Positions 35,750 to 44,141 of a stretch of 64,000 nt of DNA are shown one piece after another. The stretch lies in assembly GCA_022768805.1 (NCBI GenBank), contig JALELB010000055.1, forward strand, positions 1-64,000, given 5' to 3'. This DNA is from Ruminococcus sp. (GTDB lineage Bacteria; Bacillota; Clostridia; Oscillospirales; Ruminococcaceae). Below the pieces are notes generated by a model. That model was given only the letters and a program-made list of their open reading frames with translations. It was not told the origin of the DNA and did not search any database. The number at the start of each line of letters is the position of its first letter. Within the stretch, counting starts at the first letter, position 1. The position numbers were made by a program, and so were the translations under genes.

Positions 35750-36871
35750 ATGAAGGTATTACTTGCCGGCGGCGGAACCGGGGGACATATCAATCCGGCT
35801 CTGGCTATTGCGTCCATTATCAGGCAGCATGATCCCGGGGCGGAGTTCCTGTTTGCCGGCACACCCAACGGTATGGAGGCCAGACTCATTCCCCAGGCAG
35901 GCTATCCCATTGAGTTTATCAATGTGGCAGGCTTTCAGCGCCGGCTGAGTCTGAAGAATATCAAGCGGAATGCCCAGGCGCTGCGCTATCTGGCTACATC
36001 CGGCAAGCGGGCAAAGGAGATTGTCACCGGCTTCGGCCCGGATATTGCCATCGGTACCGGCGGCTATGTATCCGGTCCTGTGATCCGTATGGCAGCAAAG
36101 CTGGGGGTGCCCTGCGCCATTCACGAGCAGAACGCCTATCCCGGCGTGACCAATAAGCTGCTGGCAAAGGAAGTATCCCATGTGATGCTTACCTTCAAGG
36201 AGGCTCTGCAATATCTGGACAAGAATGTGAATTATACCGTAACCGGGCTGCCTGTCCGGGCGTCCATTCTGCAGGAGAGCCGGGCGGAGGCAAGAAAAAA
36301 GCTGGGCTTTGATGACGGCATGTGCATCCTGTCCTTTGGCGGCAGTCTGGGGGCTGGGTGCATTAACGAAACCATGGCGGAGGTTATTCATTGGCATACC
36401 GCCAATCAGCTGAAGATCAACCATATTCACGGCTATGGGGGCATGGGTAGGGAGAGCTTTCCCAAGGCAATGGGGGATATGGGGGTGGATCTCAGCAATC
36501 CCCGGCTCCGGATTTCCGAATACATCAACGATATGGACGTGTGCCTGGCGGCAGCGGATCTGGTGGTATGCCGGGCCGGCGCTTCCACCCTTGCAGAGCT
36601 GGAAGCCGTGGGCAGAGCTTCTTTGCTTATCCCATCCCCGGTTGTCACGGGGAATCACCAGTTCCACAATGCCAGCGTACTGGGAAAAGCCGGAGCAGCT
36701 ATTGTCATAGAACAGAAGGATGTGACGCCGGCAGGAATCGTAGAACAGGTGAAGGCGCTGTATGAACATCCGGAAAAGCTGCAATCCATGGCAAAGCATG
36801 CTGCAGAGCTGGCGATACCGGATACGGATGAACGCATTTACAAGGTAATTTCCTCTTTGCAGAAGGCATAA
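35750..36871 (+). CDS. murG: MurG, UDP-GlcNAc:lipid I GlcNAc transferase
   Basis: Converts lipid I to lipid II on the inner face of the membrane. The 373 residues have the GT-B fold motifs GGGTGGHINPALAIA near the N-terminus, HEQNAYPGVTNKLLA in the middle and CRAGASTLAELEAVGRASLLIPSP in the UDP-GlcNAc site. AGGAGG precedes the ATG; ftsW ends 12 bases upstream. Confidence 0.96.
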   Translation: MKVLLAGGGTGGHINPALAIASIIRQHDPGAEFLFAGTPNGMEARLIPQAGYPIEFINVAGFQRRLSLKNIKRNAQALRYLATSGKRAKEIVTGFGPDIAIGTGGYVSGPVIRMAAKLGVPCAIHEQNAYPGVTNKLLAKEVSHVMLTFKEALQYLDKNVNYTVTGLPVRASILQESRAEARKKLGFDDGMCILSFGGSLGAGCINETMAEVIHWHTANQLKINHIHGYGGMGRESFPKAMGDMGVDLSNPRLRISEYINDMDVCLAAADLVVCRAGASTLAELEAVGRASLLIPSPVVTGNHQFHNASVLGKAGAAIVIEQKDVTPAGIVEQVKALYEHPEKLQSMAKHAAELAIPDTDERIYKVISSLQKA

Positions 36872-36931
36872 CCGGAACCCATTTTTCCTCAGAAGCATAG
36901 GATAAACAAATTGCTTTTGAGGTGATGCAGA

Positions 36932-38188
36932 ATGGCGGAATCAAAACTGGTCATTGAGGGTGGGCATCCCCTCCGGGGAGAGCTTACGGTACAGGGGGCA
37001 AAAAACAGCGTGCTGCCGCTGCTTTCCGCGGCTGTGCTCTGCGATGGAGATATCGTACTGGAGCGGTGCCCCGCTTTGTCAGATGTGTATGCTGCAAGCC
37101 GGATCCTGACCCATCTGGGCTGCCGTTGCAGACTGACCCAGGGCAGGATGGAAATTCGCAATACCGGCATCACCTGCACGGAGATTCCGGAAACCATGAT
37201 GCACGAAATGCGCTCCTCCATCACCTTTCTCGGTCCGCTCCTGAGCCGCAGCGGAAGCTGCACGCTGTATCTGCCCGGCGGATGTGAGCTTGGTCCCCGG
37301 CCCATTGACATGCATCTGCATGCTCTTCGGCAGATGGGGGCAGAGATTCATGAGTCCCACGGAATGCTGCAGGTACAGGGCAGACTGCGGGGCGCTGAAC
37401 TGCATCTGCCCTTTCCCTCGGTGGGGGCAACGGAAAATATAATCCTTGCGGCGGTGCTGGCCAGGGGACAGACCCGGATACATAATGCAGCCCGGGAGCC
37501 GGAGATCCGGGATCTGGCAGATTTTCTGAATGCCTGTGGTGCCAGGGTTTCCGGTGCCGGAACGGATACCGTCTTTGTCCAGGGAGTAGACCGGCTGCAG
37601 GGCTGTACATATCGGGTGATGCCGGATCGGATCGCAGCTGCCACCTACCTGGCTGCGGCTGCGGCCACGGGAGGCTCTGTCTGTGTGCAGGATTGTTGCC
37701 CCGGAGATCTTACTGCCGTCACTGAAGTGTTCCGGCAGATGGGCTGCCGGGTATACAGCCATGAAAACCGGATTTATCTGCAAAGCAGTCTGCCCCTGCA
37801 CGCTGCACCCTATATCCGGACCATGCCCCATCCGGGTTTTCCTACGGACGCCCAGGCGCTGCTGATGGCGGCGCACTGCAAGGCACGGGGCAGCTGCATG
37901 TTTGAGGAAACGATCTTTGACAGCCGGTACCGGCATGCTGATGATCTGATCCGGATGGGAGCGGATATCCGTTTGTCAGGCAGGGCTGCAGTGGTGCATG
38001 GTGTGCAAAGATTATCCGGGACCACGGTGCATGCAACGGATCTGCGGGGCGGCGCTGCCTTGCTGATTGCCGGACTGAGTGCGGAGGGAATTACAGAGCT
38101 TACAGAGCTGTCCCATCTGGACCGGGGCTATGAGAATCCGGAGCATGTGCTCCGCAGTCTGGGAGCAAAAATCGAACGTATCACTTGA
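36932..38188 (+). CDS. murA: MurA, UDP-GlcNAc 1-carboxyvinyltransferase
   Basis: First committed step of peptidoglycan synthesis, adding enolpyruvate from PEP to UDP-GlcNAc. The 418 residues include QGAKNSVLPLLSAAV and the PEP-binding loop LPGGCELGPRPIDMH with C118, the residue attacked by fosfomycin, so the enzyme is predicted to be fosfomycin-sensitive in kind. HPGFPTDAQAL carries the conserved aspartate. Its position between murG and divIB is common in Clostridia, which often have a second murA elsewhere. Confidence 0.95.
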   Translation: MAESKLVIEGGHPLRGELTVQGAKNSVLPLLSAAVLCDGDIVLERCPALSDVYAASRILTHLGCRCRLTQGRMEIRNTGITCTEIPETMMHEMRSSITFLGPLLSRSGSCTLYLPGGCELGPRPIDMHLHALRQMGAEIHESHGMLQVQGRLRGAELHLPFPSVGATENIILAAVLARGQTRIHNAAREPEIRDLADFLNACGARVSGAGTDTVFVQGVDRLQGCTYRVMPDRIAAATYLAAAAATGGSVCVQDCCPGDLTAVTEVFRQMGCRVYSHENRIYLQSSLPLHAAPYIRTMPHPGFPTDAQALLMAAHCKARGSCMFEETIFDSRYRHADDLIRMGADIRLSGRAAVVHGVQRLSGTTVHATDLRGGAALLIAGLSAEGITELTELSHLDRGYENPEHVLRSLGAKIERIT

Positions 38189-38200
38189 GCGGAGGAACAT

Positions 38201-39049
38201 ATGCAGGAAGTTGTGAAAACCAGCGTAAAACGCAAACAGAATTCCAAACGGCAGCGGCGCAGGCGGCGCAATATGTCCATGTACATTTTGCTGGTGCTGA
38301 TCCTTGTGGTCGGCATCGGCTTTGCCCTGTCCATGACCATGTTTTTCAATATCAAGACTATCCGGGTCACAGGGGATACGGAGTATACCGAGCAGGAGGT
38401 CTTTGCAGCCTCCGGCATCCAGGTTGGGGACAATCTGATGCGGCTGGATACGGTTGCCGTCAGCAACTCCATCCTGTCCAGGCTGCTGAACGCCGAGGAG
38501 GTTTATGTGCAGAAGCACTTCCCCAGTACAGTGGAGATCATCGTGAAGCCCTGTGTGCCGACTGCATGCGTGGCCTATGAAGGGGGATATCTCATTGTCA
38601 GCGCCAAGGGAAAAATTCTGGAGAATGCCAAAGAGCCCAAGGAGGGCCTGCTGCTGTTCAAGGGCTATAATCCGGAGTTTCTGGAGCCTGGACAGATGCT
38701 GACTTCTGCGGAGGATCAGAAAAACTCCATCTATTCTGCCTTTCTTGGGAACCCCTATGGAGCGGATATCACCGTTGTGGATATGACGGATCAGTATGAT
38801 ATTGTGGTGCACTACGGGGATCGGATCCGGTTTGAAATCGGAAACGCCAACGAGATTTCCTACAAGCTGCGGCTGGCAGCAACGGCAATTCCCAGACTGA
38901 ATGAGTCCAAAAAATACAATCTGCGCATGGTTGGGGATAATCAGATCTCCGCTGTACAGCAGGAGCCGGCGGTCACCACTGCACCGGATTTTCCGGAGGA
39001 TCCGGAGGGGACAGGCACTACAGAAACCACTGCTGCGCCGGCAGAATAA
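38201..39049 (+). CDS. ftsQ: Cell division protein FtsQ/DivIB
   Basis: Bitopic divisome protein of 282 residues: a very basic cytoplasmic tail (KRKQNSKRQRRRRRNMSM), a membrane segment at about 28-48, then a POTRA domain starting FFNIKTIRVTGDTEYTEQEV and a beta domain with YEGGYLIVSAKGKIL. The C-terminal 35 residues are a Thr/Pro/Glu-rich tail. It links FtsL/FtsB to the septal synthase. ftsZ follows 137 bases later with its own promoter. Confidence 0.9.
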   Translation: MQEVVKTSVKRKQNSKRQRRRRRNMSMYILLVLILVVGIGFALSMTMFFNIKTIRVTGDTEYTEQEVFAASGIQVGDNLMRLDTVAVSNSILSRLLNAEEVYVQKHFPSTVEIIVKPCVPTACVAYEGGYLIVSAKGKILENAKEPKEGLLLFKGYNPEFLEPGQMLTSAEDQKNSIYSAFLGNPYGADITVVDMTDQYDIVVHYGDRIRFEIGNANEISYKLRLAATAIPRLNESKKYNLRMVGDNQISAVQQEPAVTTAPDFPEDPEGTGTTETTAAPAE

Positions 39050-39078
39050 AAAATTTTTCGCTTTTTTTTGAAAATGGC

Positions 39079-39107
39079 TTGCAATCGGTTGATTCATGTG
39101 ATAAAAT
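39079..39107 (+). promoter_or_regulatory. Promoter of ftsZ
   Basis: TTGCAA (39079-39084), a 17-base spacer and TAAAAT (39102-39107) preceded by TGA (extended -10). The leader is about 73 bases and ends with TAGGAGGAG before ATG 39187. Confidence 0.75.
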
Positions 39108-39186
39108 ATAGTATGTGTTTAACTATGATGTGCTAGCTACAGCGTGCCAAGGATGGTTATGTGAATAAACATAGGAGGAGTTTCAA

Positions 39187-40284
39187 ATGACTGACTTTAT
39201 CTACGAGGAAGCATTCGACCCGCAGGTGAATATTAAGGTAATCGGTGTCGGCGGCGGCGGCGGCAACGCCCTGAACTGCATGGTGAATGCCGGCGTCAAA
39301 AATATTGAATATATTGCTGTAAATACGGATGCAAAGGCGCTGAACAATTCCAAAGCCACCACCAAGATCCAGATCGGCGCAAAGCTGACCCGGGGACGTG
39401 GCGCAGGCAACAAGCCGGATGTTGGACAGCGTTCTGCTGAGGAAAACAAGGACGAGATTGCCAATTCCCTGAAGGGTGCGGATATGGTATTCATCACCGC
39501 AGGTATGGGCGGCGGTACCGGTACCGGTGCGGCTCCGGTTGTGGCGCAGATTGCCCAGGAGATGAACATTCTGACGGTAGCAGTTGTTACCAAGCCCTTC
39601 CTGTTCGAGCGGGAGCAGAAAATGGCCCAGGCTGAGCGGGGTATTGACGAGCTGATGAAATATGTGGATTCTCTGATTGTAATCCCTAACGAAAAGCTGC
39701 TGGTGGGCATTGACAAGCCGCTGACCATGAAGGAATCCTTTGCCCTGTCCGACGATATTCTCAAGACCGGCGTAAAGAGCATTTCTGATCTGATTGTGGA
39801 GGAAGGCTACATCAATCTGGATTTTGCAGACGTTTCCACCATCATGAAGGGTGCCGGCTATGCGCATATGGCAATCGGACACGGCTCCGGCAAGAACAAG
39901 GCAGAGGAAGCTGCAAGTCAGGTTATTTCCAGCCCGCTGCTGCTTACTTCCATTGCTGGCGCACATCGCCTGCTGATCAATATCACCATGTCCGAGGATA
40001 TTCTCTCCTCCGAGGTGGATACAGCAACCAAGATGATTACCGATACAGCTGCTCCGGGCGTGGAGTTCATCTTTGGTACAGCGTTCAAGGAAGATATGAA
40101 CGACGAGATGACCATTACCGTGATTGCTGCCGGCTTTGATGATCCGGATGAAAAGGTGATTCCCATCAGCAATCCGCTGCTGGATGAGGATCCGGTTGCT
40201 CCGGCACAGCCTGCTGAAAAAACACAGGCTGATCCGGTGGATGATGATCTGGATGAAATCTTCAAGATTCTGGATAAAAAATAA
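39187..40284 (+). CDS. ftsZ: FtsZ, tubulin-like division GTPase
   Basis: Forms the cytokinetic Z-ring. The 365 residues contain the GGGGGNALNCM opening, the tubulin signature GMGGGTGTGAAPVVA and the T7 loop NLDFADVSTIM. The C-terminal peptide reads DDDLDEIFKILDKK, which departs from the common DIPxFLR consensus used to bind FtsA, SepF or ZipA. No ftsA is adjacent. It is followed by a strong terminator, so it is a single-gene unit. Confidence 0.97.
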   Translation: MTDFIYEEAFDPQVNIKVIGVGGGGGNALNCMVNAGVKNIEYIAVNTDAKALNNSKATTKIQIGAKLTRGRGAGNKPDVGQRSAEENKDEIANSLKGADMVFITAGMGGGTGTGAAPVVAQIAQEMNILTVAVVTKPFLFEREQKMAQAERGIDELMKYVDSLIVIPNEKLLVGIDKPLTMKESFALSDDILKTGVKSISDLIVEEGYINLDFADVSTIMKGAGYAHMAIGHGSGKNKAEEAASQVISSPLLLTSIAGAHRLLINITMSEDILSSEVDTATKMITDTAAPGVEFIFGTAFKEDMNDEMTITVIAAGFDDPDEKVIPISNPLLDEDPVAPAQPAEKTQADPVDDDLDEIFKILDKK

Positions 40285-40289
40285 TGCTT

Positions 40290-40325
40290 GCGGGCTGTTG
40301 GAGTCAACAGCCCGCTTTCTATTTT
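40290..40325 (+). terminator. Terminator of ftsZ
   Basis: GCGGGCTGTTG (40290-40300) pairs perfectly with CAACAGCCCGC (40305-40315) around GAGT, then TTTCTATTTT. Confidence 0.93.
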
Positions 40326-40372
40326 CCGACATATTGCACGAAAATGACAGGAAATATTGTACGAAATGTACG

Positions 40373-40401
40373 TTGAAATCAATCTCATTTTATGTTATAA
40401 T
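40373..40401 (+). promoter_or_regulatory. Promoter of the DivIVA-like gene
   Basis: TTGAAA (40373-40378), a 17-base spacer and TATAAT (40396-40401) with TGT before it (extended -10). The leader of about 94 bases contains a six-codon open frame (ATG GAA GGA AGC GCA AAG TAA) and a long-range ACGCAC/GTGCGT pairing. Confidence 0.78.
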
Positions 40402-40501
40402 TAACAACATGGAAGGAAGCGCAAAGTAAAGAGCCGCATGGACGCACACTTGCAGTCTCCCGGCTTCCGATGATTTTAGGTGCGTGGAATGGAGCGACAT
40501 T

Positions 40502-41842
40502 ATGGAACAGCCGATGGTATTGCGTACTGCCAAGGTTGGTGGCTTTGTCAAGGAAGACGTTCTGGCGTATATTGATGAACAGAATTCAAAGATTTACGCG
40601 CTGCAGGATGAACTGAAGGAAACTCAGGAAAGAGCAGCCGGTCCCGGCCTGGATCAGCAGCAGACGCAGAAGTATGAAAACGAAATCAAGGGTCTCCGGT
40701 CGGATCTTGGTGCAGCTAATGCTGCACTCCGCAAGGCGAAGGAAGACCTGGAGAATCAGGCAAAGAATGTGGGCGGTGATGTTGGCAAGCTGAATGCTGA
40801 AAATCAGCGGCTGACCGCTGAGAATGAGCAGCTCAAGCAGGAGGCTGCCAAATTCCAGAGCGAGAAGGCTGCCCTGGAAAAAGAAATTGAAAAACTGAAA
40901 GCCGATCTGGCTGCAAAGCCGGCGGAGGCTATTCCGGCAGTTCCGAATGTGGACGATGCAATCATGAAGCAGGAACTGGCAAAGCGTGACAGTCAGCTGG
41001 CGGAGAAGGCTGCTGAGCTGAAGACCAAGTCCGAACAGCTTATGCAGAAGGAAGCTGCCATCGCCGAGAAGGATCAGAAAATCACAGCCCTGGAGAAGGA
41101 TGTCAAGAAGCTGCAGGATGAGATTGAGGATCTGAAGACGGCTGGGGATACTGCAATGCCGCCCAGCTTTGATATGGGTGCTCTGTTTGCAGAGGCACAG
41201 ATGACCGCTAAGAAGCTGACCCTTGAGGCACGCAATGCGGCAGAAAAAACCACTCGGGAGGCCAAGGAGCAGGCCGAGTCCATTGTCAGCGAAGCTAATG
41301 CACAGGCTGAGCGCAAGATTGCAGATGCAGAGTCCGTGATTGAGGCAACCATTATGGAGGCCAATGCAAAGGCGGATGCGACCATTGAGGATGCAAATGC
41401 TAAGGCGAAGACTGCAAATGAAATGACAGGTACTGTTCGTCAGATGCTGAACAACGAGATTGACGGCGTGACCAAGAAGCTCAATGAAATTTCTACGCTG
41501 ATTAGCCAGCTGACCGATCAGGCAGCAAAGCGTCTGGATGAAGCACAGAGCGTTGCTAAGGAAGCGCGTAAAACCGTGGGTGATGTACCGGATTCCAAGA
41601 TGGATGCCTTTGAAAAGCCCAAGGCAGCAGTTGCGGATGAGTTGAAGGCAAAGCTGCATGAAGCGCCGGCACAGAAGCCTGTTAAGCCGGAGGCACCTAA
41701 GGCAGAGTCTGCGGCAGCCGGAAATCCCAACAAAGCCACTAAGAAACCGGCAAACTTCGGCTTTGACTTTGACGACCTGACCAAGGCGGTTGAGGAAGCA
41801 GCCAAGAATGGCGGCAATGATAACGACAGCTGGACATTGTAA
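40502..41842 (+). CDS. DivIVA-like long coiled-coil protein
   Basis: A 446-residue, highly charged protein. Residues 1-25 (LRTAKVGGFVKEDVLAYIDE) resemble the membrane-sensing N-terminus of DivIVA/GpsB proteins, with the FVKEDVLxYID pattern. Residues about 25-350 are almost entirely heptad-like coiled coil rich in Ala/Glu/Lys, interrupted by a short Pro-containing hinge near 145. The end (NFGFDFDDLTKAVEEAAK) looks like a short docking motif. Position directly after ftsZ supports a role in division or pole organisation, but function is inferred. ATG 40502 follows GGAG at 40491-40494. Confidence 0.68.
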   Translation: MEQPMVLRTAKVGGFVKEDVLAYIDEQNSKIYALQDELKETQERAAGPGLDQQQTQKYENEIKGLRSDLGAANAALRKAKEDLENQAKNVGGDVGKLNAENQRLTAENEQLKQEAAKFQSEKAALEKEIEKLKADLAAKPAEAIPAVPNVDDAIMKQELAKRDSQLAEKAAELKTKSEQLMQKEAAIAEKDQKITALEKDVKKLQDEIEDLKTAGDTAMPPSFDMGALFAEAQMTAKKLTLEARNAAEKTTREAKEQAESIVSEANAQAERKIADAESVIEATIMEANAKADATIEDANAKAKTANEMTGTVRQMLNNEIDGVTKKLNEISTLISQLTDQAAKRLDEAQSVAKEARKTVGDVPDSKMDAFEKPKAAVADELKAKLHEAPAQKPVKPEAPKAESAAAGNPNKATKKPANFGFDFDDLTKAVEEAAKNGGNDNDSWTL

Positions 41843-41858
41843 GAAGCAGGAACGTATG

Positions 41859-41883
41859 GCGGCGCCATCCGGCGCCGCTTTTT
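41859..41883 (+). terminator. Terminator of the DivIVA-like gene
   Basis: GCGGCGCC (41859-41866) pairs perfectly with GGCGCCGC (41871-41878) around ATCC, followed by five T residues. Confidence 0.92.
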
Positions 41884-42014
41884 CGTGGAAAACTTCTGGC
41901 CCGGATATGTTTTTCGGGGGACTTTTGCATGTGCAAAACCACTGAAAAATCATCTGCCGGTTCATACAAACTGCCGTTTTCTTTCCTATATTTATACTTT
42001 TTTTTATTTTAAAC

Positions 42015-42043
42015 TTGACAAATGAAACGTTTGCGTATATGAT
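42015..42043 (+). promoter_or_regulatory. Promoter of the SigH-like gene
   Basis: Consensus TTGACA (42015-42020), a 17-base spacer and TATGAT (42038-42043). The predicted start near 42050 leaves a leader of about 36 bases. Confidence 0.78.
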
Positions 42044-42085
42044 TAGACTAGTATCCCGAAAGTGATGTGATTGGTGAAGGATAGC

Positions 42086-42700
42086 ATGAAGCTGGAACGT
42101 GAACAGGATCCCCGCAGACAACTGGCGGGTAAGACGGACGAAGAGCTGGCAGTGGCTGCTGCAGGGTGTTCGGATTCGACCACGGAGCTGATTTCCCGCT
42201 ATATGAAGCTGATCTGGGTTAAAGCAAATTCCATGGCCAATGCTGCTGTGGATGCGGAGGATCTGGCACAGGAGGGAATGCTGGGGCTGATGAATGCAGT
42301 GGCTCACTTTGATCCAAACCGGGAAATCAGATTTTCTACCTTTGCCGATGTTTGCATCACCAATAAAATGAAGTCAGCGTTGATTCGTTCCAGGCATACG
42401 GCTTTGCCGGTGGAGGATGCGGAATCCGCAGCTCAGGTGCAGAATGAGGTTGAGGACGATGATCCGGAGCAAATTCTTCTTCGCAAGGAACGTCTCCAGG
42501 AACTGTACCGGGAAATGGATCATATCTTATCCAGGCGGGAGCTTGAAATTTTTAAATTATTTTTAAGCGGTCTGCGGTATGAGCAGATGGCAGAACGCCT
42601 GCATATTACGGAAAAATCCGTGGACAATGCCATGCAGCGCGTGCGGCGCAAGTTGAAATCAGTCTGGATGACTGATGAATTCAGGAATGCAGATTCCTGA
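42086..42700 (+). CDS. Sigma-70 family RNA polymerase sigma factor (SigH-like)
   Basis: A 204-residue sigma factor with region 2 (ELISRYMKLIWVKANSMANA, AEDLAQEGMLGLMNAVAHFD, RFSTFADVCITNKMKSALI) and region 4 (LSRRELEIFKLFLSGLRYEQ then MAERLHITEKSVDNAMQRVR). The size and pattern resemble sigma-H of sporulation and competence in Firmicutes. I chose ATG 42086, which has AAGGA just upstream; TTG 42071 and GTG 42074 are in-frame alternatives. An 8-base perfect hairpin (TCAGGAAT...ATTCCTGA) spans the stop codon. Confidence 0.85.
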   Translation: MKLEREQDPRRQLAGKTDEELAVAAAGCSDSTTELISRYMKLIWVKANSMANAAVDAEDLAQEGMLGLMNAVAHFDPNREIRFSTFADVCITNKMKSALIRSRHTALPVEDAESAAQVQNEVEDDDPEQILLRKERLQELYREMDHILSRRELEIFKLFLSGLRYEQMAERLHITEKSVDNAMQRVRRKLKSVWMTDEFRNADS

Positions 42701-42707
42701 TCTATAT

Positions 42708-42774
42708 GACCGGGTAGCTTAACTTTCAGAGCGTTGTTTATCAAAGGTGTCGGTGCGAATCCGTCCGAGGTCCA
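42708..42774 (+). pseudogene. Decayed tRNA gene (tRNA-like remnant)
   Basis: 67 bases look like a tRNA shortened by small deletions. The ends GACCGGG and CGAGGTC pair at five of seven positions; GCTT/GAGC make a D-stem around AACTTTCA; GCGAATCC resembles the T-arm. The anticodon region (GTTGTTTATCAAAGGT) is about seven bases short and has no five-pair stem. The T-loop lacks TTC. It cannot be a working tRNA by standard rules. Confidence 0.5.
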
Positions 42775-42800
42775 AAAAACTCAAAGCGAGGTAAAAAAAC

Positions 42801-43079
42801 ATGTACGAAGACAAGACACTGGTATGCAAGGAATGCGGTAACGAATTCGTATTCACTGCCGGCGAGCAGGAATTCTACGCTGAAAAGGGTTTCGTAAACG
42901 AGCCTCAGCGCTGCAAGGCCTGCAGAGACGCAAGAAAGAATGCAAACAAGTCTGAAAGAGAAATGTTTGAAGCTACTTGCGCACGCTGCGGCGGTGTAGC
43001 TCGGGTTCCGTTCAAGCCCAGAGAGGATCGTGCAGTTTACTGCAGCGATTGCTTTGCAAAGATGAAGGAAGCTGAATAA
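42801..43079 (+). CDS. Zinc-ribbon domain-containing protein
   Basis: A 92-residue protein with a zf-trcl-type zinc ribbon: C10xxC13 (CKEC) and C34xxC37 (CKAC) separated by the aromatic-rich FVFTAGEQEFYAEKGFVNEP, then a second pair of cysteine knuckles (CARCGG and CSDC). Proteins of this kind are widespread in Clostridia; their role (nucleic-acid binding or redox) is unknown. The leader carries the tRNA-like remnant 27 bases upstream. A strong terminator follows. Confidence 0.8.
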   Translation: MYEDKTLVCKECGNEFVFTAGEQEFYAEKGFVNEPQRCKACRDARKNANKSEREMFEATCARCGGVARVPFKPREDRAVYCSDCFAKMKEAE

Positions 43080-43088
43080 TTGGCTTCT

Positions 43089-43121
43089 AAAGCGCAGCCG
43101 GTGGGTTGCGCTTTCCTTTTC
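43089..43121 (+). terminator. Terminator of the zinc-ribbon gene
   Basis: AAAGCGCAGCC (43089-43099) pairs with GGTTGCGCTTT (43104-43114, one G-U) around GGTG, followed by CCTTTTCC. Confidence 0.85.
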
Positions 43122-43185
43122 CTTCGTCTGATTCGTTGAATAAACACATGCCTTTGGTGCATGCTGAAACAGGAGGCGAAAAAAT

Positions 43186-43389
43186 ATGACCATTACGAAA
43201 GATACGATTATCGGAGATATTCTGGATGCAGATTTTGATGTTGCGCCCTTCTTCCTGGAGATGGGGATGCACTGTCTGGGCTGTCCATCCGCAAGAGGCG
43301 AGTCCGTGGGGGAGGCCTGCAGTGTACACGGGGTGGACCCGGACGAGCTGGTAGCTAAGCTCAACGCACATTTTGAAGCAAAGAAGTAA
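43186..43389 (+). CDS. DUF1858 domain-containing protein
   Basis: A 67-residue protein of the DUF1858 family, recognisable by [20 protein letters not shown] and the [19 protein letters not shown] segment with three cysteines. Related domains are found alone or fused to ScdA/hybrid-cluster proteins, which suggests a link to iron-sulfur or redox chemistry, but the role is unknown. AGGAGG lies upstream. A terminator follows at 43396. Confidence 0.85.
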   Translation: MTITKDTIIGDILDADFDVAPFFLEMGMHCLGCPSARGESVGEACSVHGVDPDELVAKLNAHFEAKK

Positions 43390-43395
43390 CAAGGC

Positions 43396-43420
43396 GGGCG
43401 GCAGATTGCCGCCCTTCTTC
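43396..43420 (+). terminator. Terminator of the DUF1858 gene
   Basis: GGGCGGCA (43396-43403) pairs perfectly with TGCCGCCC (43407-43414) around GAT, followed by TTCTTC. Confidence 0.82.
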
Positions 43421-43451
43421 GTATCAATACCAGTATCGGAGGTTCTGACCT

Positions 43452-44141
43452 ATGCTGACGTTATCCCCCCGGCTGATGGCTTGTGCCCGGCTGGTATCCG
43501 GTGCCGGATGCTGCTGTGATGTGGGCACGGATCATGCCTACCTGCCGGTATACCTGCTGCAAAGGGGTATCTGTACCAGTGTAATCGCATCGGATATCGG
43601 CGAGGGTCCTTTACAGTCCGCCCGGCAGACTGCGGCTCGCTGGGGCGTTTCAGAGGGAATCCGTATTATCCGTTCGGACGGTCTGCAGCAGATTCCTAAG
43701 GAGGGGGTGACAGATGTTGTGATTGCCGGCATGGGCGCAGAAACCATTTGTGACATTCTGGAGCATGGGGACTGGCTGCGGCGGGGTACCAATCTGATTC
43801 TGCAGTCCATGACCAGAACGCCCCTGCTGCGCCGGTGGCTTTCGGCCCATGGCTTTGCGCTTTACCGGGAGATCCCTGTACAGGAAGAGCAGAGGCTCTA
43901 TACCGTACTTCAGGCAGGGTATACGGGGGAGGTGCGGGCGCTTTCTCCTTTGGAGGAGATGATCGGCAGGCTGGACGGCACAGATCCCCTTGCCCGGTCC
44001 TATGCGCTGCGGCAGGCAGAGACCCTCCGGAAAAAGGCAGCCGGGCTGAACCGGGCAGGAAAACCGGCGGAACAGGAGGAAGCTCTGGCAGCGGAGCTGA
44101 CCGCATGGGCAGAGAGAAAGGAGCAGACTTATGCAGGTTAA
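43452..44141 (+). CDS. trmK: TrmK, tRNA (adenine22-N1)-methyltransferase
   Basis: SAM-dependent methyltransferase making m1A22 in tRNA, found in Gram-positive bacteria. The 229 residues have the Rossmann motif DVGTDHAYLPVYLL, the VIASDIGEGPLQSA segment, and the GMGAETICDIL and LILQSMT motifs typical of the TrmK/YqfN family. It overlaps the Nif3-like gene by 11 bases, a pairing (yqfN-yqfO) also seen in Bacillus. Confidence 0.92.
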   Translation: MLTLSPRLMACARLVSGAGCCCDVGTDHAYLPVYLLQRGICTSVIASDIGEGPLQSARQTAARWGVSEGIRIIRSDGLQQIPKEGVTDVVIAGMGAETICDILEHGDWLRRGTNLILQSMTRTPLLRRWLSAHGFALYREIPVQEEQRLYTVLQAGYTGEVRALSPLEEMIGRLDGTDPLARSYALRQAETLRKKAAGLNRAGKPAEQEEALAAELTAWAERKEQTYAG

